DNA from: CAZKBP01 sp964551015
GTDB taxonomy: Bacteria > Bacteroidota > Bacteroidia > Cytophagales > Microscillaceae
NCBI GenBank assembly: GCA_964551015.1
Contig: CAZKBP010000017.1
Span: 56,036 to 120,035 of the forward strand
DNA length: 64,000 bases
Reading direction: 5' to 3'
How positions within the stretch are numbered: the first letter of the stretch is position 1; each line of letters starts with the position of its first letter. The notes beneath the pieces were generated by a model, which was given only the letters and a program-made list of their open reading frames with translations, was not told where the DNA came from and ran no database searches. Below are positions 30,686-39,193 of the stretch, piece by piece. The position numbers were made by a program, and so were the translations under genes.

Positions 30686-30872
30686 AAAGGTTTTTTAGAT
30701 TTTTTATTTTGCATATCGTTGGTTTTTAAAATTTGTTTATGCTAATTGCGTGCCATCTCGCGAGAATGGATAGATGGTTTAATCAAATGATGCACTAGCT
30801 AAACAAATGAATTTTGGCATTGATAACATTTTATGGGGCTGCCTGATGGGATCGGGCGTTCTGATTTTTCTG

Positions 30873-32054
30873 ATGAAAAAAGGGAAACTGATTGTACGGT
30901 TTATATTAGTAAAAGCAAAGATGAATAAACAGGGCAAGGCTCCGATCTATTGCTGGATTACCTATAATGGCAAGAGGGCGACGGACTTTAGCACGGGTAA
31001 GTTCTTGGAGCCGAAACGCTGGGACGGGAGCTATGATCTGGTAAAAGGACGCTCGGAGGAGGCGGAAGGGATTAACCAGCACCTGACAGATACGAAGCGG
31101 GAAATCGAGGATATCTATGTGCATCTGCGTAGGTCAAAGGAGTTTTTCACGGCGAATACGATTCGGAACCTGTACCTGAAGAGTGGAATCTCGATCTTGG
31201 AAGTATACGAAGAGTACAATGAACAGGAGCGCAAGGGTAAGAAGGAGGGGACGACCAAGAATTACGGGGTTTATAAGAAGCTTTTGGCAGATTTTCTGGA
31301 AGCCAAGCGGATAGAGAAGATCACGATCTTGCAATTTGGGCGGAAGCAGGGAGAACGGTTTCGGGATTATTTGCTCAAAGAGCGAGCCTTGGATCAGAAC
31401 TACGCGAGCAAGGCTTTTTCTCACCTGATCGGGGTGTTTAACTACGCAGTCAGGCAGGATTATCTCAGGGGAAACCCGATGGAGGGACTAAGAATCAAGA
31501 AGCGGGGAAAGATTAAGCTGATCTATTTGGATCAGCAAGAACTAAGGCGTCTGGAGCATCACCGCTTTGAGTCTTCCCTGCAAAAGATTGCAGACCTCTT
31601 CCTGATCCAGTGCTACACGGGACTGGCCTATGCAGATTTGAAGAATCTGAGTTCAGAAAACTTCTATTACAAGGAGGAGGATGATCGCTATTGGATTCGC
31701 AAAACGCGCCAGAAGGTGGCTCATCACGAGGCAGTGGCGGAGCTTCCCTTGTTGGAAAAACCCTTGGAAATTATCGAGCGATGGGGTGGACTAGAAAATT
31801 TGGAGCTACCTGTACCCGTGAGTCAGCTTTATAATCGCTTACTCAAACAGATTGCCTATTTGCTGGAAATCAAAAAGCCGATGACGACGCATTTGGCCAG
31901 GCATACCTTCGCGATGATGGCCTTGAACACTTGGGGCATCAGTATGGACACGGTGGCGGCGATGATGGGGCATAAGAAAAGTAGCACGACCCGGCAGTTT
32001 TACGCCAAGGTAACGCAGGAGCGGATTCAGGAGGAGATGAAAAATATTCGCTGA
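30873..32054 (+). CDS. int: Tyrosine recombinase/integrase (Bacteroidota type)
   Basis: The frame opens at 30807, but ATG 30873 gives the usual N terminus ('MKKGKLIVRFILVKAKMNKQGKAPIYCWITYNGKR'), an arm-type DNA-binding domain, for a protein of 393 residues. A SAM-like core-binding domain (~90-190) and the catalytic domain follow. Visible catalytic residues are H-L-A-R (Arg343), His367 in 'MMGHKKSSTTRQFY' and the nucleophile Tyr377. At the Arg I position the sequence is 'CYTGLAYADL', with Ala instead of Arg, as in part of the CTnDOT-like family. It lies 0.65 kb to the right of the tRNA-Pro att copy and reads away from it, as expected for the first gene of an integrated element. A terminator follows. 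Confidence 0.9.
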   Translation: MKKGKLIVRFILVKAKMNKQGKAPIYCWITYNGKRATDFSTGKFLEPKRWDGSYDLVKGRSEEAEGINQHLTDTKREIEDIYVHLRRSKEFFTANTIRNLYLKSGISILEVYEEYNEQERKGKKEGTTKNYGVYKKLLADFLEAKRIEKITILQFGRKQGERFRDYLLKERALDQNYASKAFSHLIGVFNYAVRQDYLRGNPMEGLRIKKRGKIKLIYLDQQELRRLEHHRFESSLQKIADLFLIQCYTGLAYADLKNLSSENFYYKEEDDRYWIRKTRQKVAHHEAVAELPLLEKPLEIIERWGGLENLELPVPVSQLYNRLLKQIAYLLEIKKPMTTHLARHTFAMMALNTWGISMDTVAAMMGHKKSSTTRQFYAKVTQERIQEEMKNIR

Positions 32055-32063
32055 TGGAGATGT

Positions 32064-32100
32064 ATCCCTAGCTCAGAAGGAGTTGGGGATTTTCCTTTTT
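32064..32100 (+). terminator. Terminator after integrase
   Basis: ATCCCTAGCTC pairs with GAGTTGGGGAT (11 bp with two wobbles, 5-nt loop) and is followed by a T-rich tract; it starts 10 bp after the integrase stop. Confidence 0.7.
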
Positions 32101-32137
32101 TCGTGTTTGAAGGTAGCTACAAAATTTGGAAGCTCAG

Positions 32138-32452
32138 ATGAGCCTATATCATATTGAAATTACTTTTCAACTCCCGGGGAATAAGCGCAGTCAAGCCTGC
32201 CCCGTGACCTGCACAGTACGGACAAACGGCTCCCAGAGCTACTTCGAGATAGAGGTTTCGGCCAGAGGTGAGGAGTGGGATGAGCCAAAGCAGCGATTCA
32301 CGGAGCAGAAGCCTCAGGCCGAGCTGTGGAATGCTTATCTGGATATAATCCGAAGCCAGTTGCTGACGATCTGGATCAGGCTGGAAAGTGAGCAAAGGGA
32401 GAGGCGGCCTTTGGCCGGTGAGATCGTGGAGGCTTACCTGGGGCAGGGCTAG
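32138..32452 (+). CDS. Small freestanding protein resembling an integrase N-terminal arm/core-binding region
   Basis: 104 residues from ATG 32138 (a TTG at 32126 is in frame). An N-terminal beta-rich half ('YHIEITFQLPGNKRSQACPVTCTVRTNGSQSYFEIEVSARGEEWDE') is followed by a helical half ('QAELWNAYLDIIRSQLLTIWIRLESE...LAGEIVEAYLGQG'). This resembles the arm-binding domain plus first core-binding helices of Bacteroidota integrases: 'G...W.....' then 'N..L..I...L..I...L......T...I...YLG'. There is no catalytic domain. It directly follows the integrase in the same orientation. It may be a decayed integrase start or a stand-alone DNA-binding modulator; the assignment is inference. Confidence 0.5.
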   Translation: MSLYHIEITFQLPGNKRSQACPVTCTVRTNGSQSYFEIEVSARGEEWDEPKQRFTEQKPQAELWNAYLDIIRSQLLTIWIRLESEQRERRPLAGEIVEAYLGQG

Positions 32453-32704
32453 CCAACTGAGAACCGAATAACTAGCCCCAAGCCTCCGCTCCCTCCCCCA
32501 ACCTAACTAAAATGTAAACAGATGAAGTACTCACTTCCGCTAAACCAAAGATTTTGGTGAAAATTTCCTTAATTTGGGGAAATGGGGTGAAAGGCTCAGA
32601 TTAGGGTGCGGGGATGACCTTTGTGAAGAGAGAAGGATTTTCTCAACCAGATAGAGCTTAGGGGATGATTTATTTTATTGTACTTTGAAGTGTCTTCTTT
32701 TTGC
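32453..32704. other. Intergenic region, nothing recognised
   Basis: About 250 bp between the small arm-like gene and the 3' end of mcrC. I see no ORF, hairpin or repeat. Confidence 0.4.
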
Positions 32705-33970
32705 CTAGATCAAAGCGGAAATATTATTCCAGATATCGATTCCTAAATCTTTCCTGAGACGATGTTGCTCGTCAAATAAATCTAAGAGAAGTAAGCTACA
32801 AGTGTGGAGATTAGTGGTGTTATCCAAGAAGTACCCAGAATGTAAGCCTTGCAACGCTGATGAAACAGATGGGTAAATGAGTAAGCTCTGCTGGGCTTCA
32901 AAAAAATGATGATAGGTGTACATTTGCCTCAGGTCGTCCATACTAGGGTTGATCTTGCTGATGACTTTCCATTTGGTATCGAGGATTATTTTCTGGTTGG
33001 TCGTTTGTAAGATCAAGTCGGGTCTTAGCCTTCTGGCTAACCCTTGATTAGGCTTCCAGAATTTCTGAGAGGGCTGATAGAAGATTTTGAAAAGTTCTTG
33101 CTGAGCGGTTTTATGTAGTTGGCGATAGATGTATTCTTCAAAGAGGGCGTTCATATCAAAGAGTAGGGCGGGGAGAGAGGAGCATCCAGACTGAAGGTTT
33201 GGGCTGAGCCTTAGTAAAATGAGACGGGCTAATGCCAAGACTTTTTGGTAAGCTTGGGTTTTGCGGTTGAGCTTCACTTGATCAAAAATAGCTGTAGTTA
33301 CGCTTAGGTCAGGCATCGGAGGAAAGTCCAATCTCAGTTGCCGAGCTGAATCATGTAAGTGGGGATTGGTAGTGATTTGAGGAATGAGATTTAGTGCTTT
33401 GTAGAGTAGGATGTGAAGCAGATGCGCTCGGTCATAAGTTTGATACTGAACGTAGAATCTTTCCTGATGTACTGAGTTTTTTCGCAGGTGGGGAGCAAAT
33501 CGTAGCCGACCTTTGAGGGCGGTGCGGTTGCCTTCCAGGTTTCGATATTGCTTGACCAGACCACGGCGAATAAGTTGCTTTAGATCGCTCAGGAAAACTT
33601 CCAAATAGAGATCCAATAGGGAGTGAGTTGAAAGCTTTAGGGAGGCAGTATCCACGTTTTCCAGATTGAGCAGGTGGCAGGTACGTAGCATCTCAATAAG
33701 CACCCGGCGCCATTTAGTTTTTGCTAAATGGTCACCTGAGGCAGGAGAAGCGTCGGCCTTGGGTAGAATCTCGATGGTTAGCTGACCTACCTGAATGACG
33801 CCTACGTACTGCTTAAAGCGAACTCCTTTGTGAATCACTTCAAAATAACGGTTTTTGTGCCTTTCATTGAAACGGATGAGGGCCTCCCAATCTTTTTTTT
33901 GGAGTGGGCTTTGAGGATAACAAAGTAACTTCTGGTGTTCAAAGACTTGAATTAATTGGGTGCTTGACAT
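32705..33970 (-). CDS. mcrC: McrC-family nuclease subunit of a modification-dependent restriction system
   Basis: 421 residues with the McrC layout. The N-terminal domain ('FEVIHKGVRFKQYVGVIQVGQLTIEILPKAD') is followed by 'LLDLYLEVFLSDLKQLIRRGLVKQYR...GNRTALKGRL', characteristic of the family. The C-terminal PD-(D/E)xK nuclease has 'LRPDLILQTTNQKIILDTKWK' (Asp, Asp-Thr-Lys). In known McrBC systems McrC cleaves DNA when driven by the GTPase McrB at methylated or hydroxymethylated cytosine sites. The start overlaps the end of the mcrB-like gene by 19 bp, which implies translational coupling. Confidence 0.85.
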   Translation of the reverse strand: MSSTQLIQVFEHQKLLCYPQSPLQKKDWEALIRFNERHKNRYFEVIHKGVRFKQYVGVIQVGQLTIEILPKADASPASGDHLAKTKWRRVLIEMLRTCHLLNLENVDTASLKLSTHSLLDLYLEVFLSDLKQLIRRGLVKQYRNLEGNRTALKGRLRFAPHLRKNSVHQERFYVQYQTYDRAHLLHILLYKALNLIPQITTNPHLHDSARQLRLDFPPMPDLSVTTAIFDQVKLNRKTQAYQKVLALARLILLRLSPNLQSGCSSLPALLFDMNALFEEYIYRQLHKTAQQELFKIFYQPSQKFWKPNQGLARRLRPDLILQTTNQKIILDTKWKVISKINPSMDDLRQMYTYHHFFEAQQSLLIYPSVSSALQGLHSGYFLDNTTNLHTCSLLLLDLFDEQHRLRKDLGIDIWNNISALI

Positions 33971-36366
33971 AGCTTACGAATGGCTTCTTGGAACTTCTCG
34001 AGATTGTTTTCAAAGGTATTGATCCGATAAACGGGACGTTCGGCAAAATCTTCATAACCTTCTAGCTGGAAGTCAGGCGCAAACTGTATATCGTCAGTTT
34101 GCACCTCTACAAAATCGCCCCCCAAAACCAAGCCGATTTTTCCGAGATTACCATAAAAGTATTCTTGCAAGAGGGGTAGGACTTGGTTTTGAAAAATTGA
34201 CCTGAGTGCTTGCCATCTTTCGGTTGAATCTTCTATTTGCTCTAAACTTAGGAAATAACTATGACCTATCTGATGATCTTTATCGAGTAGTTTTTCTAGG
34301 CGCTGGTTGGTGGTAGAGAGGAGTTTTGCCAGAGAAAGATCATCCAGAAGAATATCTTTTAGTAGGTCGGGGCGAGGAGATATTTCGCGGAAAGAGAAAC
34401 GACGGCGAAGCGCAGTGTCCAGAGCCTCAACGCTACGATCAGCGGTATTCATGGTGCCGATGAGGTGTAAATTAGGCGGAACGGAAAAAGCTTCTTTGGA
34501 GTAAGGCAAATGTACCCAAATCTCCTGCTCAGCTCCGATGCGTTTGTCGGGTTCGATCAGGGTGATGAGTTCTCCGAAAATAGCGGAGATATTGCCCCGG
34601 TTGATTTCGTCAATGAAAATAGCGAAATGGGGGATATCTTCGCCGAACTTGCGCCGGCGGTTCTGTGGGGTATCTTCATAACAAGCTTGGAAGCTGGTAT
34701 ATCCGGCCAGCTCCAAAGCGCTGAGACAGCTTTGGTAGAAGATGCCCCTCTCGATTCTGAACCTTGCCCGCTCGATGAATTCTTGCTCCTCTTGGGTATC
34801 CAAGTAGGGTTTGATGCCCTCGAGGAAGTCCTCGTAAGCGTAGTTTTGGTGGAAGGTGATGAAGGTGAAATGTTCTTTTCTGACTGTCTGACTCTGGAAG
34901 CCTTGGATTTCTGAGGCTAAGCTGTGAAGCTCTGGACAGGCGGCGTCTACCTCCTCGGAAACGACCTGCCAAGTGGAGTCTTCATTTTTGTAGAAAATTC
35001 TGGGCTCGCTGTATTGGCTGAGGTTTACACGCTCGCAGGTGGATGAGGTGTAGGTCTGTAGCCGGCCCCAGAGGGTATGCTGTGGCCTTTTAGAAGCAGA
35101 GATAGATAGTTTGGCCTGAACGAGTGGGTAGTCTTGGATTTGTGATACAGAAGCCTGCCCAAGATTGATGAGGGTGATTCCGAGTACTTCCCACCATTTT
35201 AGCGATTTGACTTGCTGTAGGAGAAACTCGTCCTTAGAGAGCCCTGCTGCCTCTTCGGTAAATTGTTTCTTGTAGGTTTGGGTTAGGGTGTACGTTTTGC
35301 CTGTGCCGGGCGGCCCATAGAGAATTTGGTTGAGGGGTATGTTTTGTTTTTCTAGGCTGTGCGTCTGCATATTCAGGTTTTCTTTTTTTGGATAGAAGAT
35401 TTTTTGAATATGCTCTTGGTCTATCACTTCATCAATGGTATGCCGATAGGGGGAGTTTAATGGAACATCATAGCCCTCAAAATCCTCTTGCCAATCAACC
35501 TGTATCATTTTTCCGTCGCCCTGATTGCCTATGACTTTCCCCAAGCCCTTGATTCTGATAATGCCTGTTTTTTGTACTGAGTGATAAAAGGATGCTTTGA
35601 GAGCAAGAAGGTCTCCAGGTTTCACTCCTTTGACTTTATCCAAGTTTCCCTCGTTATGTCCGTTTTCCCAGATACCATCGGCCAAAAAGCGATCTAGTTG
35701 CTCATGCCCATTCCAGTATGAACCCACCAAATAGTATCTGTGTTCTTTATGATCTTCGTAGATTTGCCAAATGCGCTGGGCATACTCATAAAAATCTTCT
35801 TCGCTGGATTTTTGCTCTAAAATAAACTGATGTAGTTCGTGGGTGGCTTTCTGATTAGAGTTGGCTAAACCTAAACTCTGGGCAATTACCTCCAGAGCTT
35901 CTTTTTTGTAGATCAGAAGGAGCTTTTCCTTAGAGTACAGGAAGGCAACTTTCCACTTGACAGGAGCATAAAAATCTAGATGCTCAATTTGGTCAAAGGT
36001 GCCTTGCGAGGCTAGCTCAGCAACTTTTACAATAATTTCTTTAATGCGCTCAAAGGCTTCTTCGGGGGTGTTGCCATATTTTTGCAGCCAAGCGTACTTT
36101 CCATCCGATTTGTACCGTTTTTTGTTATTGAAATTTTTTGGATTGGATTGGATGTAAATACCATGCTTGAAAGCTCCCCCTCCTCCAATACCGCTTACTT
36201 TACCTAGCTCGTCTGTTACGTTCTCAATCCAATGGCTAAAACTTTCTTGATAGGTGGCTTTATCACCCATAGCATATTCGGCAAGCGTCATCTGTTTGAG
36301 TCTTTCCAGAGGCCATTTGTCTAGAAACTGTGTAAGAAGAGTGCGAGAGGTTTCGGAGTGGATCAT
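33952..36366 (-). CDS. mcrB: McrB-like AAA+ motor subunit with PUA/EVE-like recognition domain
   Basis: The frame opens at 36480, but ATG 36366 ('MIHSETSRTLLTQFLDKW') is the likely start, giving 804 residues. The N-terminal ~190 residues form a target-recognition-like domain. Residues ~200-310 ('RYYLVGSYWNGHEQLDRFLADGIWENG...VKPGDLLALKASF...IRIKGLGKVIGN') look like an EVE/PUA-fold modified-base reader. The AAA+ domain has Walker A 'GPPGTGKTYT' (Lys357), Walker B 'FAIFIDEINRGN' and the McrB signature 'GTMNTADRSVEALDTALRRRF'. It forms a defence pair with the overlapping mcrC and probably senses modified phage DNA. Confidence 0.85.
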   Translation of the reverse strand: MIHSETSRTLLTQFLDKWPLERLKQMTLAEYAMGDKATYQESFSHWIENVTDELGKVSGIGGGGAFKHGIYIQSNPKNFNNKKRYKSDGKYAWLQKYGNTPEEAFERIKEIIVKVAELASQGTFDQIEHLDFYAPVKWKVAFLYSKEKLLLIYKKEALEVIAQSLGLANSNQKATHELHQFILEQKSSEEDFYEYAQRIWQIYEDHKEHRYYLVGSYWNGHEQLDRFLADGIWENGHNEGNLDKVKGVKPGDLLALKASFYHSVQKTGIIRIKGLGKVIGNQGDGKMIQVDWQEDFEGYDVPLNSPYRHTIDEVIDQEHIQKIFYPKKENLNMQTHSLEKQNIPLNQILYGPPGTGKTYTLTQTYKKQFTEEAAGLSKDEFLLQQVKSLKWWEVLGITLINLGQASVSQIQDYPLVQAKLSISASKRPQHTLWGRLQTYTSSTCERVNLSQYSEPRIFYKNEDSTWQVVSEEVDAACPELHSLASEIQGFQSQTVRKEHFTFITFHQNYAYEDFLEGIKPYLDTQEEQEFIERARFRIERGIFYQSCLSALELAGYTSFQACYEDTPQNRRRKFGEDIPHFAIFIDEINRGNISAIFGELITLIEPDKRIGAEQEIWVHLPYSKEAFSVPPNLHLIGTMNTADRSVEALDTALRRRFSFREISPRPDLLKDILLDDLSLAKLLSTTNQRLEKLLDKDHQIGHSYFLSLEQIEDSTERWQALRSIFQNQVLPLLQEYFYGNLGKIGLVLGGDFVEVQTDDIQFAPDFQLEGYEDFAERPVYRINTFENNLEKFQEAIRKLCQAPN

Positions 36367-36483
36367 AACCAGTATTAATAGTTTTGAAGGCTTATCAGGA
36401 TAGTAATATACGGATATAAAGCAAAGTAGATTAGGATTTACGGGGCTAATCTTTGGATGTTCAAACTTAGGACTGGCCAAGTA

Positions 36484-36735
36484 TTAATCTCGGTGGTCGC
36501 AGTAGCCGCAGTATTTTTTCTTTTTGTAGGTGTTTTTGGCATGGTAGAGTGTTACTTTTTTGATCTCGTGGGTGCATTTGGCCAGGCCGCGGCAGTCCTC
36601 AAACTTGTGGTAGGCGTAGGCGGTCTCGGAGTCGCAGATGTAGTAGTACTCCTCTTGTGAAGTGGTAATGGGTCTGGCGTAGCTGGCGGCAATTAGTAGA
36701 AGAGCCAAAGTCAGGACTTGGAGGATGGTTTTCAT
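36484..36735 (-). CDS. Small secreted Cys-rich protein of mobile-element type
   Basis: 83 residues from ATG 36735 (ATG 36744 is also in frame). A short signal peptide ('MKTILQVLTLALLLIAASYA') is followed by 'YYICDSETAYAYHKFEDCRGLAKCTHEIKKVTLYHAKNTYKKKKYCGYCDHRD'-type text; only its parts are cited: four regularly spaced Cys motifs, 'YHKFEDCRGL' and 'CGYC'. I have seen this pattern as an uncharacterised family in Bacteroidota genomes, often in accessory DNA. The Cys pairs suggest a zinc ribbon-like or disulfide fold. Function unknown. Confidence 0.6.
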   Translation of the reverse strand: MKTILQVLTLALLLIAASYARPITTSQEEYYYICDSETAYAYHKFEDCRGLAKCTHEIKKVTLYHAKNTYKKKKYCGYCDHRD

Positions 36736-37044
36736 GAGGATCAAAGGATTTGTGAATGATCGGAAGTAGCTACTGATGGATACGAGAAAAGCAGGGAAAT
36801 GGGTGCTGGAAAAAAGTTTAGGTACTTCTTACCACTAAAAAGCATTTTGGAGCCAGAAAATGACAGTGGCTTGGAGTTTTTTTGATTTTTTTTGTGGAAG
36901 CTTGCTCAGTATACTGTATCCTGCTCCCATCTGAAAGCCCGACCAAGAATTGTATTTTTACAAGAGTACAAAATCCATACTGTCAGATTAAGTGTCGATT
37001 GTTATACCTGACTGTCAGCCGCCTACTCGACTGCGAGTAGTTCT
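36736..37044. other. Intergenic region with a hairpin, no gene
   Basis: About 310 bp. The right part has 'GTTATACC' text similar to the boundary sequence next to the SDR gene, and a 7-bp hairpin at 37023-37040. Nothing coding is seen. Confidence 0.4.
37023..37040. terminator. Hairpin downstream of the RidA-like gene
   Basis: CTACTCG / CGAGTAG with a 4-nt loop, 5 bp after the stop codon of the minus-strand gene. There is no T run, so termination is uncertain. Confidence 0.4.
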
Positions 37045-37512
37045 TTATTTCTTTTCAATTGTAAATGAGGCTGTTAATGCAACACTAAAATTTCGAGGTA
37101 ATTTGTCAACCCCGAAAATTGCACGTGAATGCCTTCCTTTTTCTTCGAGTACTTTTACAAATAAGTCGGACGCTCCGTTAACCACTTTTGGGGATTCGTC
37201 CCAATTTCCGCCCGATTGAAAGTAGGCGTCGATATGGTTCAATCCGATTATTTTATCAAAACCAACTTTTTTCTCCATTTGAGCAAGTACATTCAATGCA
37301 CATAATTCCATTGCCTTGTAGCCTTGCTCAGTAGAAATTTCGTTCCCCAATCGTCCTTGGTATAGATATTTTTCATTGAGTATTGGAAATTGGATTGCGA
37401 CATATGCTATATTTTCTCGAATATTTACAGAAACATAATTTCCTCCCGGTGTTGAAACATTTGGTAATTCCAATCCTATTTTAGCGAGGTTTTCTTTAGG
37501 GTTTACGTTCAT
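37045..37512 (-). CDS. RidA/YjgF-family protein
   Basis: 155 residues matching the RidA-like hydrolase subgroup. Seen are an N-terminal 'NLAKIGLELPNVSTPGGNYVSVNIRENIAYVA', a middle 'GYKAMELCALNVLAQMEKKVGFDKIIGLNHIDAYFQS' and a C-terminal 'PKVVNGASDLFVKVLEEKGRHSRAIFGVDKLPRNFSVALTASFTIE'. Classical RidA hydrolyses reactive enamines/imines released by PLP enzymes; many subgroup members, including this type, have no known substrate. It is a stand-alone gene flanked by non-coding, palindrome-containing DNA on both sides, like a cassette. Confidence 0.8.
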   Translation of the reverse strand: MNVNPKENLAKIGLELPNVSTPGGNYVSVNIRENIAYVAIQFPILNEKYLYQGRLGNEISTEQGYKAMELCALNVLAQMEKKVGFDKIIGLNHIDAYFQSGGNWDESPKVVNGASDLFVKVLEEKGRHSRAIFGVDKLPRNFSVALTASFTIEKK

Positions 37513-37790
37513 TCTTTCTGTCTGATTTTGTTCATTTTAAGTACAACCATAAGCCAAAAATATACTGAAATAATTATTCTAATCTGAGTGATGCTTTTCA
37601 TTTGTCAATCGGCGAAGCTGCCGCTCGTTCATGTCGACCGAAGGGAGATATGAACGGGCAAGGGTTCAGTATATGAGCAATAGCGGATTTTGGGCAACCA
37701 TTTTTCAATTTACAATATACTCTAATATAATGAAAAATGGTTTGAGTTGGCACCTAAACCGCTATTGCTTTTATACCTTGTTGTTGGCAG
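37513..37790. repeat. Long imperfect palindrome, cassette-boundary-like
   Basis: Nested complementary arms are visible: AGCAATAGCGG ... CCGCTATTGCT (outer, right arm at 37759-37769) and AACCATTTTTCA ... TGAAAAATGGTT (inner). They form a ~95-nt stem-loop-capable element just downstream of the SDR gene. A second hairpin, CGTTCAT...ATGAACG, lies to its left and encloses CGACCGAAGGGAG, which recurs near 49390. This architecture resembles attC-type recombination sites but is unproven. Confidence 0.45.
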
Positions 37791-38537
37791 TTAATTTCTC
37801 CCTGCCATTACTCCACCGTCCGTATCCCAAATTACACCTGTTATCCAAGAGGCATCATCTGATAATAAAAATGTAATGCTATTCGCAATATCTTGTGGTG
37901 TTCCAACTCGACCAATCGGATGAAAATCATTGAAGTCGTCCAATGCTTTTTCAGCTTCTTCTTTACCACCAAAAACTCCGTGATAAACTGGTGTATTGAC
38001 TACGGCTGGCGAAACAGCATTTACTCTTATGTTATAATCAGCTAATTCCATGGCCAGGTGTTGTGTCAATGAATGAAGTCCAGCTTTTTGCATAGAATAG
38101 GCAGAAGATGGGGTTGCTTTTACCGCCTGTTTGGCCCACATTGACCCTACATTGACAATTGAGCCTCCCTTTTTTTCTTTCATTTTTTTCGCAATGGCTT
38201 GGGTTAAAAAGAAAAACCCTTTATTCAAGTTAAGATAAGAATCGTAATCTTCTTTTGTATGTTCCAAAAAAGGTTTTGGCCCAAAAATCCCCGAAGCATT
38301 GACCAAATAATCCACGTTATGCATTTCATTGATTTTACTAATCAGCTTTTCAAGCTGTTTGCTATCAGTAATATCAGATTGGTGTTTAATTAGATTTGGA
38401 AGATTGTCAACCTTTTCTACACTTCGCCCAACTATGTGGACGGTCGCACCCTCATTTAATAATTGATCTGCGGTGGCTTTCCCAATTCCGCTGGTTCCAC
38501 CAACGATGATAGCTACTTTGTCTTCAAACTTTTTCAT
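37791..38537 (-). CDS. Short-chain dehydrogenase/reductase (SDR)
   Basis: 248 residues with the classical SDR pattern: cofactor motif 'GGTSGIGKA' near the N terminus, 'NASGI' (~residue 81), catalytic Ser in 'GGSIVNVGSMWA', Tyr-x-x-x-Lys in 'YSMQKAG', and a C-terminal 'GTPQDIANSITFLLSDDASWITGVIWDTDGG'. The preference for NAD(P) cannot be decided. A palindromic operator for the TetR regulator encoded upstream lies 30 bp before the start codon, so this is its likely regulated target. A role in reactive aldehyde/quinone stress is inferred from the operator type only. Confidence 0.85.
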   Translation of the reverse strand: MKKFEDKVAIIVGGTSGIGKATADQLLNEGATVHIVGRSVEKVDNLPNLIKHQSDITDSKQLEKLISKINEMHNVDYLVNASGIFGPKPFLEHTKEDYDSYLNLNKGFFFLTQAIAKKMKEKKGGSIVNVGSMWAKQAVKATPSSAYSMQKAGLHSLTQHLAMELADYNIRVNAVSPAVVNTPVYHGVFGGKEEAEKALDDFNDFHPIGRVGTPQDIANSITFLLSDDASWITGVIWDTDGGVMAGRN

Positions 38538-38566
38538 TTGTAAATGTTTAATGATTAATAATGAAC

Positions 38567-38580
38567 AGACAAGTCTGTCT
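38567..38580. promoter_or_regulatory. TetR-family operator in front of the SDR gene
   Basis: AGACAAGTCTGTCT; its reverse complement AGACAGACTTGTCT differs at only one base from the site upstream of the TetR gene (39194-39207). Confidence 0.7.
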
Positions 38581-38598
38581 TTTACCTGGCAAATTTTT

Positions 38599-39162
38599 TT
38601 AAGCTATGATTTGCGAACATAATTTTTTTGTTTCCTTGATGGGCCAGTCAGCCTTGTGCAAATGACTTTCTGAAACTGCGCTTTCATACAATAGGTATAT
38701 CTGTCTCGATAATGAAACCGTTTCTTCTTTTGATGATTTAGGTAAATTACTACTAACCAAATTTGAAATTAACTGGATAAATTTTTCTTTTTGTACCTGT
38801 ATTTCATCTCTTATTTTTTCATTTTCTTTTGGTATCTCTGAAACTGTATTGATACACCAACAGCCATTAAAGTTGGAACTTGAAAAGAATAATTTTAAAA
38901 AATCAAAAATGGCAAGTATTTGTTGTTTTCCCGGTGGTTTGGACTGGCAGAACGCAGCTATATCACTTAAAAATATTGAGTTCTTATATTTGAGATAAGC
39001 AACACAAACATCTTCCTTAGATTTGAAATGGCTATAAAGCGTAGCTTTGGCAATTCCAGCTTTTGAGATTATTTCATTAATTCCGGTTAAATTATAACCG
39101 TTGCTATAAAATAAGGCTGAGGCAGTTTCTATGATATGTTGTCTTATTTCTGAATGCTTCAC
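38599..39162 (-). CDS. TetR-family transcriptional regulator of the SDR gene
   Basis: The frame runs to ATG 39219, but GTG 39162 ('KHSEIRQHIIETASALFYSNGYNLTGINEIISKAGIAKATLYSHFKSKEDV') is the likely start. The upstream ATG would place the operator at 39194-39207 inside the coding region. The N-terminal ~45 residues form a TetR HTH; the C-terminal domain has 'GCWCINTVSEIPKENEKIRDEIQ', typical of the YxaF/LmrA-like branch. Operators of the same sequence lie before this gene and before the SDR, so autoregulation and repression of the SDR are likely. Confidence 0.85.
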   Translation of the reverse strand: MKHSEIRQHIIETASALFYSNGYNLTGINEIISKAGIAKATLYSHFKSKEDVCVAYLKYKNSIFLSDIAAFCQSKPPGKQQILAIFDFLKLFFSSSNFNGCWCINTVSEIPKENEKIRDEIQVQKEKFIQLISNLVSSNLPKSSKEETVSLSRQIYLLYESAVSESHLHKADWPIKETKKLCSQIIA

Positions 39163-39193
39163 GTGGCAAAGATATAACAAAATTTTCAAAAAC

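Larger units (their letters stand above)
29641..30806. other. 1.2-kb region without a supported gene, containing the second att copy
   Basis: Contains the leader of the minus-strand array, an AT-rich stretch, the tRNA-Pro 3'-end copy at 30200-30216 and a perfect inverted repeat at 30662-30685. An open frame at 30131-30466 runs through the att copy and has no recognisable features; I do not regard it as a gene. Confidence 0.55.
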
